From: Bacteroidota bacterium
Lineage (GTDB): Bacteria; Bacteroidota; Bacteroidia; Cytophagales; Cyclobacteriaceae
Direction: 5' to 3'
NCBI GenBank assembly: GCA_003242315.1
Contig: QGUY01000007.1
Coordinates: forward strand, 1 to 34,011
DNA: 34,011 bases
Positions 7,937 to 15,934 of this stretch are shown piece by piece. Numbering within the stretch: the first letter of the stretch is position 1; each line of letters begins with the position of its first letter. Under the pieces are notes generated by a model. The model did not search any database and was not told where the DNA came from. It worked only from the letters and a program-made list of their open reading frames with translations. The translations under genes and the position numbers were made by a program.

Positions 7937-10084
7937 TTACTCGCTGGGACTGGCTTCTTTCCGGGGTGGCCGAGGCAGGAGAACCTTCCTTGAGAGCCTG
8001 TATTTGCCCGTTTTCTTGTCTACGTCGACCAGCTTCACCTTTACTTCCTCCCCTACTTCGAGTACGCCTTCAAGGTTTTCGAGGCGTTCCCACTTGATTT
8101 CGGAGATGTGAAGCAACCCGTCCTTACCGGGCATGAATTCGACGAATGCTCCGAAGGGAACGATCGACTTTACCTTGCCGTCGTAGACCTGTCCAATCTC
8201 GGGCACAGCCACGATGTCGCGGATGCGTTTGAGGGCGGCGTCCATCGCCTGTTTGTTGGTAGCAAAGACGTTGATCACGCCCTTGTTGCCAACCTCTTCT
8301 ATAACAACGGTTGCGCCGGTTGTGTTCTGGATATCCTGAACAACCTTGCCACCAGGTCCGATTACCGCGCCAATCATCTCCTTCTCTATGAAGAGGGTTT
8401 GAGCTCTTGGTGCGTGCGGCTTGAGGTCTGGTCTCGGTGCAGCGAGCACCTTCTTCATTTCTTCCAGGATGAAGAGGCGGCCTTCTTTAGCCTGGAGGAG
8501 CGCTTCTTTTAGTACATCGTAGGTAAGACCGTCCACCTTCATATCCATCTGACAGGCGGTCATGCCCTTTTCAGTCCCCGTCACCTTGAAGTCCATGTCG
8601 CCGAGGTGATCCTCATCGCCAAGGATGTCGGAGAGGATAGCATACCTTCCGGTCTCGGCGTCGGAGATCATACCCATCGCGATACCGGATACCGGACCCT
8701 TTACGGGAAGACCTGAATCCATCAGCGCGAGTGATCCGGCACAAACCGTGGCCATCGACGATGAACCGTTGGATTCCAGGATGTCTGAAACGACGCGTAC
8801 GGTGTACGGGTTGTCTTCCGGTGCAGGCATCACATGCTTCAGCGCGCGATATGCCAGGTTACCGTGACCCACTTCCCTACGGCCGGGACCGCGGTTGGGT
8901 TTCACTTCGCCAGTAGAGAATCCAGGGAAATTATAGTGAAGGATGAACTTGCTTGATCCTGATATCATGGCACCATCGATGAGTTGCTCATCGAGCTTGG
9001 TACCTAACGTCACGGTACTGAGTGACTGCGTTTCACCACGCGTAAAGAGCGCCGAACCGTGCGTAGAAGGAAGGAGTCCGACTTCGCATGAGATAGGTCG
9101 GATTTCACGCAGCTTGCGACCATCGAGTCGTACATTCTCTTCAAGGACGAGGCGACGTGCTGCCTTCTTCTGAATTTCTTTAAAGTAGCGCTTCGCCATC
9201 TCCTTATCCACCGTAGTGTCTTCCGGTAACGACTCGAGGTATTCATCGATGATTCGGCTGAATGCTTTCGAGCGTTCCTTCTTGTTGGCGATAAGTTGCT
9301 TGGCTACGGCGTAGGTCTTGTCATACAAAAGATCCCAGAGTTGCTGCTTCAGCGCCTCGTCATTGACTTCGTGTTCGTACTTTCTCTTTTCGGTTGCACC
9401 TACGGCAGCCGCAAGTTCGAGTTGAAGTTCGCATTGAACCTTGATCGCTTCGTGCGCCACTTTGAGTGCTTCGATCATGTCGTCCTCACTCGCCTCTTTC
9501 ATCTCGCCTTCCACCATGAGGATGTTCTTGATGGAAGCGCCAACCATGAGGTCCATGTCGGCACGATCGCGATCAGCCAAAGAAGGGTTGATCACAAACT
9601 TTCCATCGATGCGGGCGACACGTACTTCAGAGATGGGGCCCTGGAACGGGATATCAGAGACAGACAGTGCGGCAGATGCGGCAAAGGCTGCGAGTGCATC
9701 CGGAAGAGCAGCTTCATCACCCGAAATCAGGTAAAGCATGATCTGCGTTTCCGCGTGGTAGTCGTCCGGGAACAGGGGGCGTATAGCCCGGTCAACGAGG
9801 CGACTGATAAGTATTTCGTAATCGGAAAGGCGGCTTTCACGTTTGAGGAATCCCCCGGGTACCTTTCCGGTAGCAGCGAATTTTTCCTGATAGTCGACAG
9901 AAAGCGGAAGGAAATCTGCGCCTTCGACAGGTTTTTCACTCGACACAACGGTAGCCAGGATCATGGTGTTGGCCATCCGGAGCACCACGGCGCCGTCGGC
10001 CTGGCGGGCCATTTTCCCGGTTTCAATAGTAATTTCACGCCCGTCCGGCAACTTGCAAGATCGGGTTATAACTTTCTTCTCCAT
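7937..10084 (-). CDS. pnp: Polyribonucleotide nucleotidyltransferase (PNPase)
   Basis: About 715 residues. It degrades RNA 3' to 5' by phosphorolysis and is a core RNA-turnover enzyme. Domain order: first RNase PH domain (about 10-230, with VDYQEKFAATGKVPGGFLKR), an alpha-helical linker, second RNase PH domain (about 320-550, containing GDEDHLGDMDFKVTGT with its catalytic Asp), KH domain (IGAVIGPGGKVVQDIQ) and a C-terminal S1 domain (GKVKSIVPFGAFVEFMPGKD). The tail after S1 is short and ends in KEASPSE. I use the ATG at 10084, giving MEKKVITRS; the frame is open to 10174, but that extension overlaps a terminator hairpin. It follows rpsO, the same order as in many bacteria, with a hairpin in the gap that may attenuate or protect the transcript. 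Confidence 0.95.
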   Translation of the reverse strand: MEKKVITRSCKLPDGREITIETGKMARQADGAVVLRMANTMILATVVSSEKPVEGADFLPLSVDYQEKFAATGKVPGGFLKRESRLSDYEILISRLVDRAIRPLFPDDYHAETQIMLYLISGDEAALPDALAAFAASAALSVSDIPFQGPISEVRVARIDGKFVINPSLADRDRADMDLMVGASIKNILMVEGEMKEASEDDMIEALKVAHEAIKVQCELQLELAAAVGATEKRKYEHEVNDEALKQQLWDLLYDKTYAVAKQLIANKKERSKAFSRIIDEYLESLPEDTTVDKEMAKRYFKEIQKKAARRLVLEENVRLDGRKLREIRPISCEVGLLPSTHGSALFTRGETQSLSTVTLGTKLDEQLIDGAMISGSSKFILHYNFPGFSTGEVKPNRGPGRREVGHGNLAYRALKHVMPAPEDNPYTVRVVSDILESNGSSSMATVCAGSLALMDSGLPVKGPVSGIAMGMISDAETGRYAILSDILGDEDHLGDMDFKVTGTEKGMTACQMDMKVDGLTYDVLKEALLQAKEGRLFILEEMKKVLAAPRPDLKPHAPRAQTLFIEKEMIGAVIGPGGKVVQDIQNTTGATVVIEEVGNKGVINVFATNKQAMDAALKRIRDIVAVPEIGQVYDGKVKSIVPFGAFVEFMPGKDGLLHISEIKWERLENLEGVLEVGEEVKVKLVDVDKKTGKYRLSRKVLLPRPPRKEASPSE

Positions 10085-10147
10085 AAAAAGGTCGGTCAAT
10101 AAATAGAAATGTGGGGCGTCAGCGTATACCATGCCCCGGGTAAATGC

Positions 10148-10171
10148 AAAAAGGGAACCCGTGAGGTCCCC
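10148..10171 (-). terminator. Hairpin terminator/attenuator between rpsO and pnp
   Basis: On the minus strand GGGGACC pairs with GGTTCCC (one G-U pair) and is followed by TTTTT. It lies 12 bp after the rpsO stop and about 65 bp before the pnp start. It probably terminates most rpsO transcripts; read-through would then feed pnp. Confidence 0.6.
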
Positions 10172-10183
10172 CATGTAGTCGTC

Positions 10184-10459
10184 TTATTTTCTCAAGTCAA
10201 GGTCGGCAAGAACTGCCCTGTACCTGTCGATGTCTGTCTTCTGGAGGTAGTTGAGCAGCTTTTTCCGCTTTCCAACCAGCCTCATGAGTCCCTGCTGGGT
10301 GGAATAGTCTTTCTTGTTTTTCTTAAGGTGTTCGGTCAGGTGGCTGATGCGATGAGTAAACAGCGCAATTTGCGCCTCAGGGGAGCCTGTATCCTCAGCT
10401 TTCTTTGCAAAACTGTGTTTCCGAAAGATATCTTTCTTGATTTCCGCGGTTAGGTACAT
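10184..10459 (-). CDS. rpsO: 30S ribosomal protein S15
   Basis: 91 residues, close to the usual 89. S15 binds the central domain of 16S rRNA early in 30S assembly. Recognisable stretches are AEDTGSPEAQIALFTHRISH (about 20-39), HLKKNKKDYSTQQGLMRLVG (about 44-63) and KRKKLLNYLQKTDIDRYRAV (64-83). It has its own good promoter match and is followed by a hairpin and pnp. In E. coli S15 represses its own mRNA through a pseudoknot near the start; I did not identify such a structure here. Confidence 0.97.
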   Translation of the reverse strand: MYLTAEIKKDIFRKHSFAKKAEDTGSPEAQIALFTHRISHLTEHLKKNKKDYSTQQGLMRLVGKRKKLLNYLQKTDIDRYRAVLADLDLRK

Positions 10460-10490
10460 CCTAATGTCTTTTTATCTCTTTTTCAGGCGG

Positions 10491-10522
10491 CAAAGATACG
10501 CTTATCCCGCGGAATTTACCAA
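10491..10522 (-). promoter_or_regulatory. Candidate Bacteroidota-type promoter of rpsO
   Basis: On the minus strand TATCTTTG (10491-10498) is a perfect match to the -7 consensus TAnnTTTG. TTG (10520-10522) lies 21 bp upstream, as expected for the -33 element. The rpsO start codon is about 32 bp downstream of the -7 element. This is the best promoter match in the window. Confidence 0.65.
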
Positions 10523-10537
10523 TTTCCGCTGTATTTT

Positions 10538-12310
10538 TCATTTTGCCACCGACTTTATCGCCAGCCTCCTCTCCCTCCGTGTCCTCCAGGCGGTCTTAAT
10601 CCTGTCTACCATAATATGGTAGATATCCATGTCGAACAGCCTTGCATCCCGGCGTGCCTGCCTCAGGAAGATGAGTCCGATGATGAGGAATACCGCGTCC
10701 GGCATCCACACCCCTGTGATGACCCCAATATCACCGCGCTTGGCGAATTTTTCGCCCTGGATGGTCAGCACATAGAAAATGATGAAAAACAGAACAGAAA
10801 CCAGGAAGGGTATTCCCAGTCCCCCTTTCTTGATAATGGCTCCCAACGGGGCGCCGATAAGGAACATGGCGATACAGGCCAGGGAGCTGGCAATAATCTT
10901 GTGCCACTGTATCCGGAAGATTATCAGTTCGGTGTCGTATCGCTTGACTTCCGAGTTGCTGGTGCCAACGAGGTTTTTCACCTGTCGCGCCATATTCGTC
11001 GCTCCCTGTATTACCGTTTGATCGGGCTTGGCGTTCACGAGGCTGTCGATGGTCTTCGCGATAATCTTTTCTTTCTGTTCCCACGACAGTGTATCGGTAT
11101 CTTTTTTCTCATCCTTTTTAGCCGGAGGTGGCGCCGGGCGGGATGTTGTTCTGGTTCTCACGTTTTGAGCCACGGCGGTGCGGTGTGCGGCACTTGTAGA
11201 CGGAGCAGGGCTGGCGACACGGGTAGTGTCTTTGGCTGCCTTAAGAGTATCTCCTTCCACGATCGTTACGCCCCTGGCTGCAGCCGAATCTTGTTGACGT
11301 TGATATTGCGCGCGATACTTCGCCTGTGTCACAGAGTCGCTCCAACGCTTGTATACATACACTTCCGGCGGAAGTATTACCGTATCATCCTTATTGAAAT
11401 AGCGGAAGTACGACAGCCGGTTTCCGTAATAGGCGAGACGCAGCTTGAGGATTTCGCGGTTGATGGAATCCAGGTCCATGTCTAGTTCCTCCATGTTGCG
11501 CATAATGCGATTGCTCTGGAACCACTTCTTGTCGGTACGTTCAAGCTTGAATGATGAAAGGTCGAACACGACAAACGTCTTCTCGAAACTGCTTCGGCTC
11601 AGCGTCTCGCTTCTTACGTTTTTCTTTTGGCCGATCATCTCCGATTCTGAGCTTATGCCTTCGGTGTAGTTGTAACCGTTGTACAATTCCAGCTTAAGGT
11701 ATTGCTCGTTCAGGATGGTGTACATGCGACCGGAGTCCGCGACATACACGTTCTTATTGCCATCCGAGTCGCGGTGATCGTAGATGATGATGTCTTTTAG
11801 TGTTTCGCCGTCTTCAAATTTCTTGTCGACTTTGATACTTATGTCGGGGATGCCGTAGTAGAATGTTCCTTCTCTCAGGTCGAGTGCGGGCTTTTTTTGT
11901 CTGATGTCCCACAAGAGACTGTAGGCCTCGAGCGCGGCTTTCGGAACGAGATAGTTGTTCGCGTAGAAGGCGAGGCCGGTGAGGATGAGTACGAAGAAGA
12001 AGATAGGCCGGATGGTGCGCGTCAGCGATACGCCGGCGGCTTTGACAGCCGTGAGTTCAAAGTGTTCGCCGAGGTTGCCATAGGCGATGAGTGCGGACAG
12101 CAGTACGGCAAGGGGTAATGCCGTTGGTGTCGTTACAACGCCGAAGTGGAAGAACAGCTGGGCAACGACCGTCCATTCGAGTCCTTTCCCGATGATGTCG
12201 TCGAAGTAACGTATCATCTGGATATTGAGCAGGATGAATACGACGACGAGGAAGGTGATCAGGAATGGCCCCAGGAATGCACCTAGTACAAGCTTGTCCA
12301 GCTTCTTCAT
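10538..12310 (-). CDS. LptF/LptG (YjgP/YjgQ) family permease with a long periplasmic insertion
   Basis: 590 residues, against about 360 for E. coli LptF or LptG. Transmembrane helices are visible at about 10-30, 54-77 and 99-118 at the N-terminus, and at 471-491, 499-517 and 532-550 at the C-terminus, the YjgP/YjgQ arrangement. The family forms the inner-membrane part of the LptB2FG exporter that extracts lipopolysaccharide. The large periplasmic part is extended here, including a Pro/Ala/Thr- and Lys-rich low-complexity stretch at about 365-405. Longer insertions are usual for Bacteroidota members. I cannot tell LptF from LptG. The ATG overlaps, as ATGA, the end of an open frame upstream (see findings). 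The gene is separated from rpsO by 78 bp holding the rpsO promoter. Confidence 0.9.
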   Translation of the reverse strand: MKKLDKLVLGAFLGPFLITFLVVVFILLNIQMIRYFDDIIGKGLEWTVVAQLFFHFGVVTTPTALPLAVLLSALIAYGNLGEHFELTAVKAAGVSLTRTIRPIFFFVLILTGLAFYANNYLVPKAALEAYSLLWDIRQKKPALDLREGTFYYGIPDISIKVDKKFEDGETLKDIIIYDHRDSDGNKNVYVADSGRMYTILNEQYLKLELYNGYNYTEGISSESEMIGQKKNVRSETLSRSSFEKTFVVFDLSSFKLERTDKKWFQSNRIMRNMEELDMDLDSINREILKLRLAYYGNRLSYFRYFNKDDTVILPPEVYVYKRWSDSVTQAKYRAQYQRQQDSAAARGVTIVEGDTLKAAKDTTRVASPAPSTSAAHRTAVAQNVRTRTTSRPAPPPAKKDEKKDTDTLSWEQKEKIIAKTIDSLVNAKPDQTVIQGATNMARQVKNLVGTSNSEVKRYDTELIIFRIQWHKIIASSLACIAMFLIGAPLGAIIKKGGLGIPFLVSVLFFIIFYVLTIQGEKFAKRGDIGVITGVWMPDAVFLIIGLIFLRQARRDARLFDMDIYHIMVDRIKTAWRTRRERRLAIKSVAK

Positions 12311-12453
12311 GCTGCAATTTCGGCAAATTGTACGCCAAATGCTATGTCCAGCAGCGTGCGAACCTGAAAGGATTTGGTGGGAAGAAGCTCGTGTCCAGAG
12401 GCAGAGGCAATACAGGTGCAGACTTCATCTGCTACTGCATCTTCATCGATTCG

Positions 12454-12518
12454 TAGCGCGGGGGGGGGGAGTTGAACCCCCGTCCGCTGACTAGCGGATA
12501 TGAATCCAACGCTCTAAC
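12454..12518 (-). pseudogene. Scrambled partial copy of tRNA-Met
   Basis: On the minus strand this copies parts of the neighbouring intact tRNA: GTTAGAGCGTTGGATTCA (D-arm end and anticodon-arm 5' half), GGGGGTTCAACT and the acceptor 3' end, plus the same 3' flank CGAATCGATGA. It lacks the 5' acceptor strand and most of the D-arm. The anticodon-arm 3' half and variable loop are replaced by a small inverted repeat (TCCGCT/AGCGGA, 12483-12498). The G-run on the plus strand is 10 instead of 7. It cannot fold as a tRNA. Confidence 0.7.
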
Positions 12519-12559
12519 TGTTTATTCCTCTTTCTCACAGAAACGGAGTCATCGATTCG

Positions 12560-12633
12560 TAGCGCGGGGGGGAGTTGAACCCCCGACCTTTGGGTTATGA
12601 ATCCAACGCTCTAACCACCTGAGCTACCGCGCC
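12560..12633 (-). tRNA. trnM: tRNA-Met (CAT anticodon)
   Basis: The minus strand folds as a 74-base cloverleaf: acceptor GGCGCGG with CCGCGCT (first pair G-U), D-stem GCTC/GAGC, anticodon loop TTCATAA, variable loop AGGTC, T-arm GGGGG-TTCAACT-CCCCC, discriminator A. CCA is not encoded. The top of the anticodon stem has an A-C mismatch (positions 31/39). CAT can also mark a lysidine-modified tRNA-Ile2 or the initiator. The acceptor's G1-U72 is still a pair and the anticodon stem lacks three G-C pairs, so initiator is unlikely and elongator Met is preferred. Confidence 0.88.
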
Positions 12634-12646
12634 TGATAAAGGGATG

Positions 12647-12690
12647 TTTTGGGAGCGCAAACTTACGAGTTTGCACGGATACTCCCAAAA
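12647..12690. repeat. Nested inverted repeat upstream of tRNA-Met and the START-like gene
   Basis: Outer arms TTTTGGGAG (12647-12655) and CTCCCAAAA (12682-12690) enclose inner arms GCAAACT and AGTTTGC (12657-12663, 12668-12674) with loop TACG. It sits between two divergent genes, so it could be an operator, or a 5' structure of the tRNA precursor. TTTG at 12670-12673 followed by TATTATTTTG at 12697-12706 makes a weak plus-strand promoter candidate overlapping it. Confidence 0.55.
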
Positions 12691-12741
12691 GGCGGCTATT
12701 ATTTTGCCTCAGACAGAAAAATGCCATATATTAAAACAAAC

Positions 12742-12753
12742 AAGGAGGTGACC
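12742..12753 (+). promoter_or_regulatory. Perfect extended Shine-Dalgarno sequence
   Basis: AAGGAGGTGACC lies directly before ATG at 12754, almost fully complementary to the usual 16S rRNA 3' end, with good spacing. It decides the start codon over the upstream ATG at 12721. Such sites are rare in Bacteroidota, and no other gene here has one of comparable strength. Confidence 0.8.
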
Positions 12754-13170
12754 ATGACAACGGCAGGAATCACGAAGAAGAAGGTCTTCACCGCGGACTA
12801 CGAGATCCATGCATCTGTCAAGATGCTCTACCCTTACATCCAGTCTGCTTCGGGCCTGGCTGAGTGGTTTGCCGACGATGTAACTATCAACAACGAGAGC
12901 AAAATATATACTTTCTATTGGGACAATGAAGGTCACCCCGCCCGTCAGGTCGCACACCGCACAAACCACTTTGTCCGATTCGAATTCCTTCCTGAGAACG
13001 AAGAGGACGAAAGAGATCCCTCCTACTTTGAGTTACAACTCGAATCGAACGAACTCACGCAGTCGGTATTTCTAAAAGTTACCGACTACTCAGGCTTCGA
13101 CGATATGAAGGAACTGAAGGATCTGTGGGACGGCCTCATCGACAGTCTTAGGAAGACTGTTGGCGGATGA
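12754..13170 (+). CDS. START-like (SRPBCC-related) domain protein
   Basis: About 138 residues forming one START-like / SRPBCC-related domain: FTADYEIHASVKMLYPYIQS at about 11-30, then GLAEWFADDVTINNESKIYT, a beta-rich middle, and the long C-terminal helix DDMKELKDLWDGLIDSLRKT. Single-domain members of this kind are common and conserved in Bacteroidota but have no assigned ligand. There is no signal peptide. The start follows from the strong Shine-Dalgarno sequence; the longer frame to 12649 runs into a nested hairpin. It stands alone between tRNA-Met and the convergent penicillin-binding protein gene, whose stop is only four bases away. It is not closely similar to the two-domain SRPBCC protein at the left end. 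Confidence 0.85.
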   Translation: MTTAGITKKKVFTADYEIHASVKMLYPYIQSASGLAEWFADDVTINNESKIYTFYWDNEGHPARQVAHRTNHFVRFEFLPENEEDERDPSYFELQLESNELTQSVFLKVTDYSGFDDMKELKDLWDGLIDSLRKTVGG

Positions 13171-13174
13171 TTTC

Positions 13175-15547
13175 CTATTTCTTCTTTCCGAATAGGCGCT
13201 GAAAAAATCCCTCTTTCTTTTCTTTCTTCTTCTGCGTGCGACGGGTTACTGTTGATACGGACTTCTTTTCACCATAGGCGCGAACTTCGGCTTCGTCTTC
13301 ATCCTTCTTGCCGAATAACTTCTCCAGGAACGTTGCATCTTCCTTGAAGAGATCACAATCCAGCAACCTCGCCGTTTCTTCTGAAAGTGGACGGAAGCGT
13401 GGCCTTGTATACCTTCCCTTTTCAGGGTCGCGCACTACGCGCTTGTAAAACTCAGCAAAGATGGGCAAGGCTGTATGTGCACCCTGGCCCAGCGATGTAG
13501 TCCGGAATCTGATGCCGGGATCCGACGCACCCACCCAGGTACCAACTACCATGTGCGGTGTGAGCGCCATAAACCATCCGTCCGCGTTAGATTGCGTCGT
13601 GCCGGTCTTACCTGCGATGTCATTACTGAATCCATAACGTGTGCGAAGGCTTACCCCCGTTCCTTCATTGACAACACGCTTGAGCATCTCCAGAATCAAC
13701 GCTGCGTTTTCGGCAGACATCACGCGTTCATCCGGCTTCGGTGGTTTGAACCGCTCCAGCACACTATCGCGCCGGTCGGTGATCGCCGTGATATAGTACG
13801 GTTCCACCTGCATACCATCATTCACAAAACTTCCGTACGCCGCAACCATTTCTATCATTGAAATAGAAGCGGTACCCAGAGCGATCGAAGGTACCTCGGG
13901 TATGTCCGCTGTAATTCCGGCCCTTCGCGCAAGAGCCACGGTATTCGATATTCCGCCCTGTTCAAGGAGTCGTACCGACACGGTATTCACGGAATATGCC
14001 AATGCGCCTTCCATCGAATACTTCATACCGTAATTGTCTTCGTTGTTCGCCGGCGACCAGTTATCGAGATTCGTGTACACCGTTTTTTCAGCGGGCACAT
14101 AATCACAGGGATGCACTCCGCTCTCCAACGCGGTCGCGTAAACGAACGGCTTAAATGTAGAGCCTACTTGCCGCCGCGTGGTTTTGCGAACATGATCGTA
14201 TTGAAAGTAATTATGATCGATTCCGCCCACCCATGCGAGGATGCGACCGTCACGAGGATTCATCGCCAGGAATCCGGCGTTGAGGAAACGGAGGTAATGT
14301 TTAACCGAGTCGATGGGACTAAGATTCATCTCGCGATCGCCATCCCAGGTGAACACCGTCATCGGAACAGGTTCATTCATGATCTTCATGATCTCTTCCT
14401 CGGGCAACTCCATCTCCTTCAATCGGCGATAATGATATGAACGCTTGATGGCGTCCTGAAGAATCTTCGGACGATGTGCCCAGGGCTCCTGCTTCTTCCA
14501 ATGGTTGTCGAATTCCTCCTGCAGCGCCTTCATTCGTACACGAACAGCAGCCTCAGCATATTCCTGGAGCTTCGAGTCGATAGTAGTGTAAATCTTCAGG
14601 CCATCCGTATAAAGGTTGTATGGTTCGCCCGACTTCTTCAGATGCTTGCGACACCAGGCGATCAGTTCATCTTTGATATGAGCCCTGAAGTAGGGCGCAA
14701 GTCCGCTGTGATGGGTTATCCTTTGGTATTTCAATTCCACGGGCAGCGCCTGGAGTGAATCCACTTTCGACTGAGGAATGAATCCATACTTTCCCAACTG
14801 TGAAAGCACGACATTTCGCCGCCCGCGCGACCGTTCAGGAAACAGCCGGGGATTATACGTATGCGTGGCCTTCAACATGCCGATGAGCACCGCGGCCTGC
14901 TCGTAGGTGAGCTTACTTGCGGACGTGGAAAAGAACCGCTCTGCAGCTGCCTGGATGCCAAAAGTGTTGTCACCAAAGGGAATGGTGTTGAGATATAGCG
15001 CGAGGATCTCCTCTTTAGTATATAGTTGTTCCAGGCGTAACGCGATGAGCGCTTCGCGGATTTTGTTGATGGCGATGGAGAAAAACCGGTAACGCTGACG
15101 CGGGTACAGGTTTTTTGCAAGCTGTTGTGTGATCGTACTGCCGCCTCCTGAGGATTCCTTTTGGAGAAGAATTGACTTAACAAGTACCCGCGCCAGGCTC
15201 CGGTAGTCTACGCCTTTGTGTTTGTAGAAGCGAATGTCTTCGGTGGCGATGAGTGCCTGGATGACCTCCGGAGCAATGCGATCGAAAGGTACGGCGCTGC
15301 GGTCCTGTATGTAATACTTACCCAGCAGCACCGAGTCGGCGCTGTACACTTCGGCGGCGAGGGGATGACTGATACTCCGGAGTTCTTCGTCCGCCGGAAG
15401 CGGACCAAAGAATCCCTTGGCCACCATGCCGATGAGCAGCGCGAAGCCGGCTATCAGGATGGCGCCCAAGCCGGTGAGGACAACCAGAATCTTATTGATG
15501 AACGATAATTTCCGGAACCACCGGGTGAGCCGCCTGAACATCTGCAT
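13175..15547 (-). CDS. mrcA: Class A penicillin-binding protein (PBP1A-type transglycosylase/transpeptidase)
   Basis: About 790 residues. It polymerises lipid II glycan chains and cross-links the peptides in the periplasm. A short basic cytoplasmic N-terminus and one transmembrane helix (about 18-45) lead to the GT51 domain with catalytic Glu in TEDIRFYKHKG (about 102-112) and GGGSTITQQLAKNLY (134-148). The transpeptidase domain carries the STFK nucleophile motif (Ser463), SVN (519-521) and KTGTT (647-651). The C-terminus is a Lys-rich tail ending in FFQRLFGKKK, which probably stays periplasmic. The ATG at 15547 or 15541 is the start; the longer frame needs GTG. The YtxH gene lies about 100 bp upstream on the same strand. 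The symbol is by family, since Bacteroidota often have more than one paralogue. Confidence 0.93.
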   Translation of the reverse strand: MQMFRRLTRWFRKLSFINKILVVLTGLGAILIAGFALLIGMVAKGFFGPLPADEELRSISHPLAAEVYSADSVLLGKYYIQDRSAVPFDRIAPEVIQALIATEDIRFYKHKGVDYRSLARVLVKSILLQKESSGGGSTITQQLAKNLYPRQRYRFFSIAINKIREALIALRLEQLYTKEEILALYLNTIPFGDNTFGIQAAAERFFSTSASKLTYEQAAVLIGMLKATHTYNPRLFPERSRGRRNVVLSQLGKYGFIPQSKVDSLQALPVELKYQRITHHSGLAPYFRAHIKDELIAWCRKHLKKSGEPYNLYTDGLKIYTTIDSKLQEYAEAAVRVRMKALQEEFDNHWKKQEPWAHRPKILQDAIKRSYHYRRLKEMELPEEEIMKIMNEPVPMTVFTWDGDREMNLSPIDSVKHYLRFLNAGFLAMNPRDGRILAWVGGIDHNYFQYDHVRKTTRRQVGSTFKPFVYATALESGVHPCDYVPAEKTVYTNLDNWSPANNEDNYGMKYSMEGALAYSVNTVSVRLLEQGGISNTVALARRAGITADIPEVPSIALGTASISMIEMVAAYGSFVNDGMQVEPYYITAITDRRDSVLERFKPPKPDERVMSAENAALILEMLKRVVNEGTGVSLRTRYGFSNDIAGKTGTTQSNADGWFMALTPHMVVGTWVGASDPGIRFRTTSLGQGAHTALPIFAEFYKRVVRDPEKGRYTRPRFRPLSEETARLLDCDLFKEDATFLEKLFGKKDEDEAEVRAYGEKKSVSTVTRRTQKKKEKKEGFFQRLFGKKK

Positions 15548-15646
15548 AGGACAATTCAATAACGAAGTAAACACTTATTCCGTACATAACCATGCCCGGA
15601 ATCATCCGCACAGGATGCCGCGTTTACTTCTCTACGGTCTTTACCG

Positions 15647-15910
15647 TCAGGGCTTAACTTTTTCCCTCACCGTCTCGATAGAAGCCTTTCCGATGTTAGC
15701 GAGTTCGTCAACCTTTTGATTGTAGGTCGACTTAACGCCTTCCAGGGTTTTGGCTACTGACTTTGCCACCTGGTCACCAACTTCTTTCGACTTGTCCATG
15801 ATCTTTCTGCGGGTCCTTTTACCGCTGTCAGGTGCCATCAACAGACCTGTTGCTACTCCCAGGGCAGCTCCCGCCAGGAAACCGCCGATGATTTTGGTTG
15901 TCGTATTCAT
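15647..15910 (-). CDS. YtxH domain-containing small protein
   Basis: 87 residues. The N-terminus has a glycine-rich hydrophobic segment (IIGGFLAGAALGVATGLLMA, about 7-26) followed by PDSGKRTRRKIMDKSKE and an amphipathic helical remainder, the YtxH (PF12732) pattern. Members are linked to general stress in Bacillus, but no biochemical function is known. The hydrophobic segment suggests membrane attachment. It lies upstream of the penicillin-binding protein gene on the same strand; two inverted repeats lie just upstream of its own start, which may reflect regulation. Confidence 0.85.
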   Translation of the reverse strand: MNTTTKIIGGFLAGAALGVATGLLMAPDSGKRTRRKIMDKSKEVGDQVAKSVAKTLEGVKSTYNQKVDELANIGKASIETVREKVKP

Positions 15911-15934
15911 ATTTTTAGGGTTATTGGGTTTGAA

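Noticed and set aside
9296..10102. 268-codon open frame antisense to pnp
   Set aside because: Fully covered by pnp on the other strand; composition is that of a shadow frame.
10616..11485. 289-codon open frame antisense to the LptF/LptG-type permease
   Set aside because: The opposite strand encodes a permease with clear membrane helices; this frame has no domain.
12225..12494. Plus-strand open frame containing RGGGVEPPS
   Set aside because: This peptide is a well-known artefact of translating the antisense of tRNA genes, and the frame overlaps the permease start and the partial tRNA copy.
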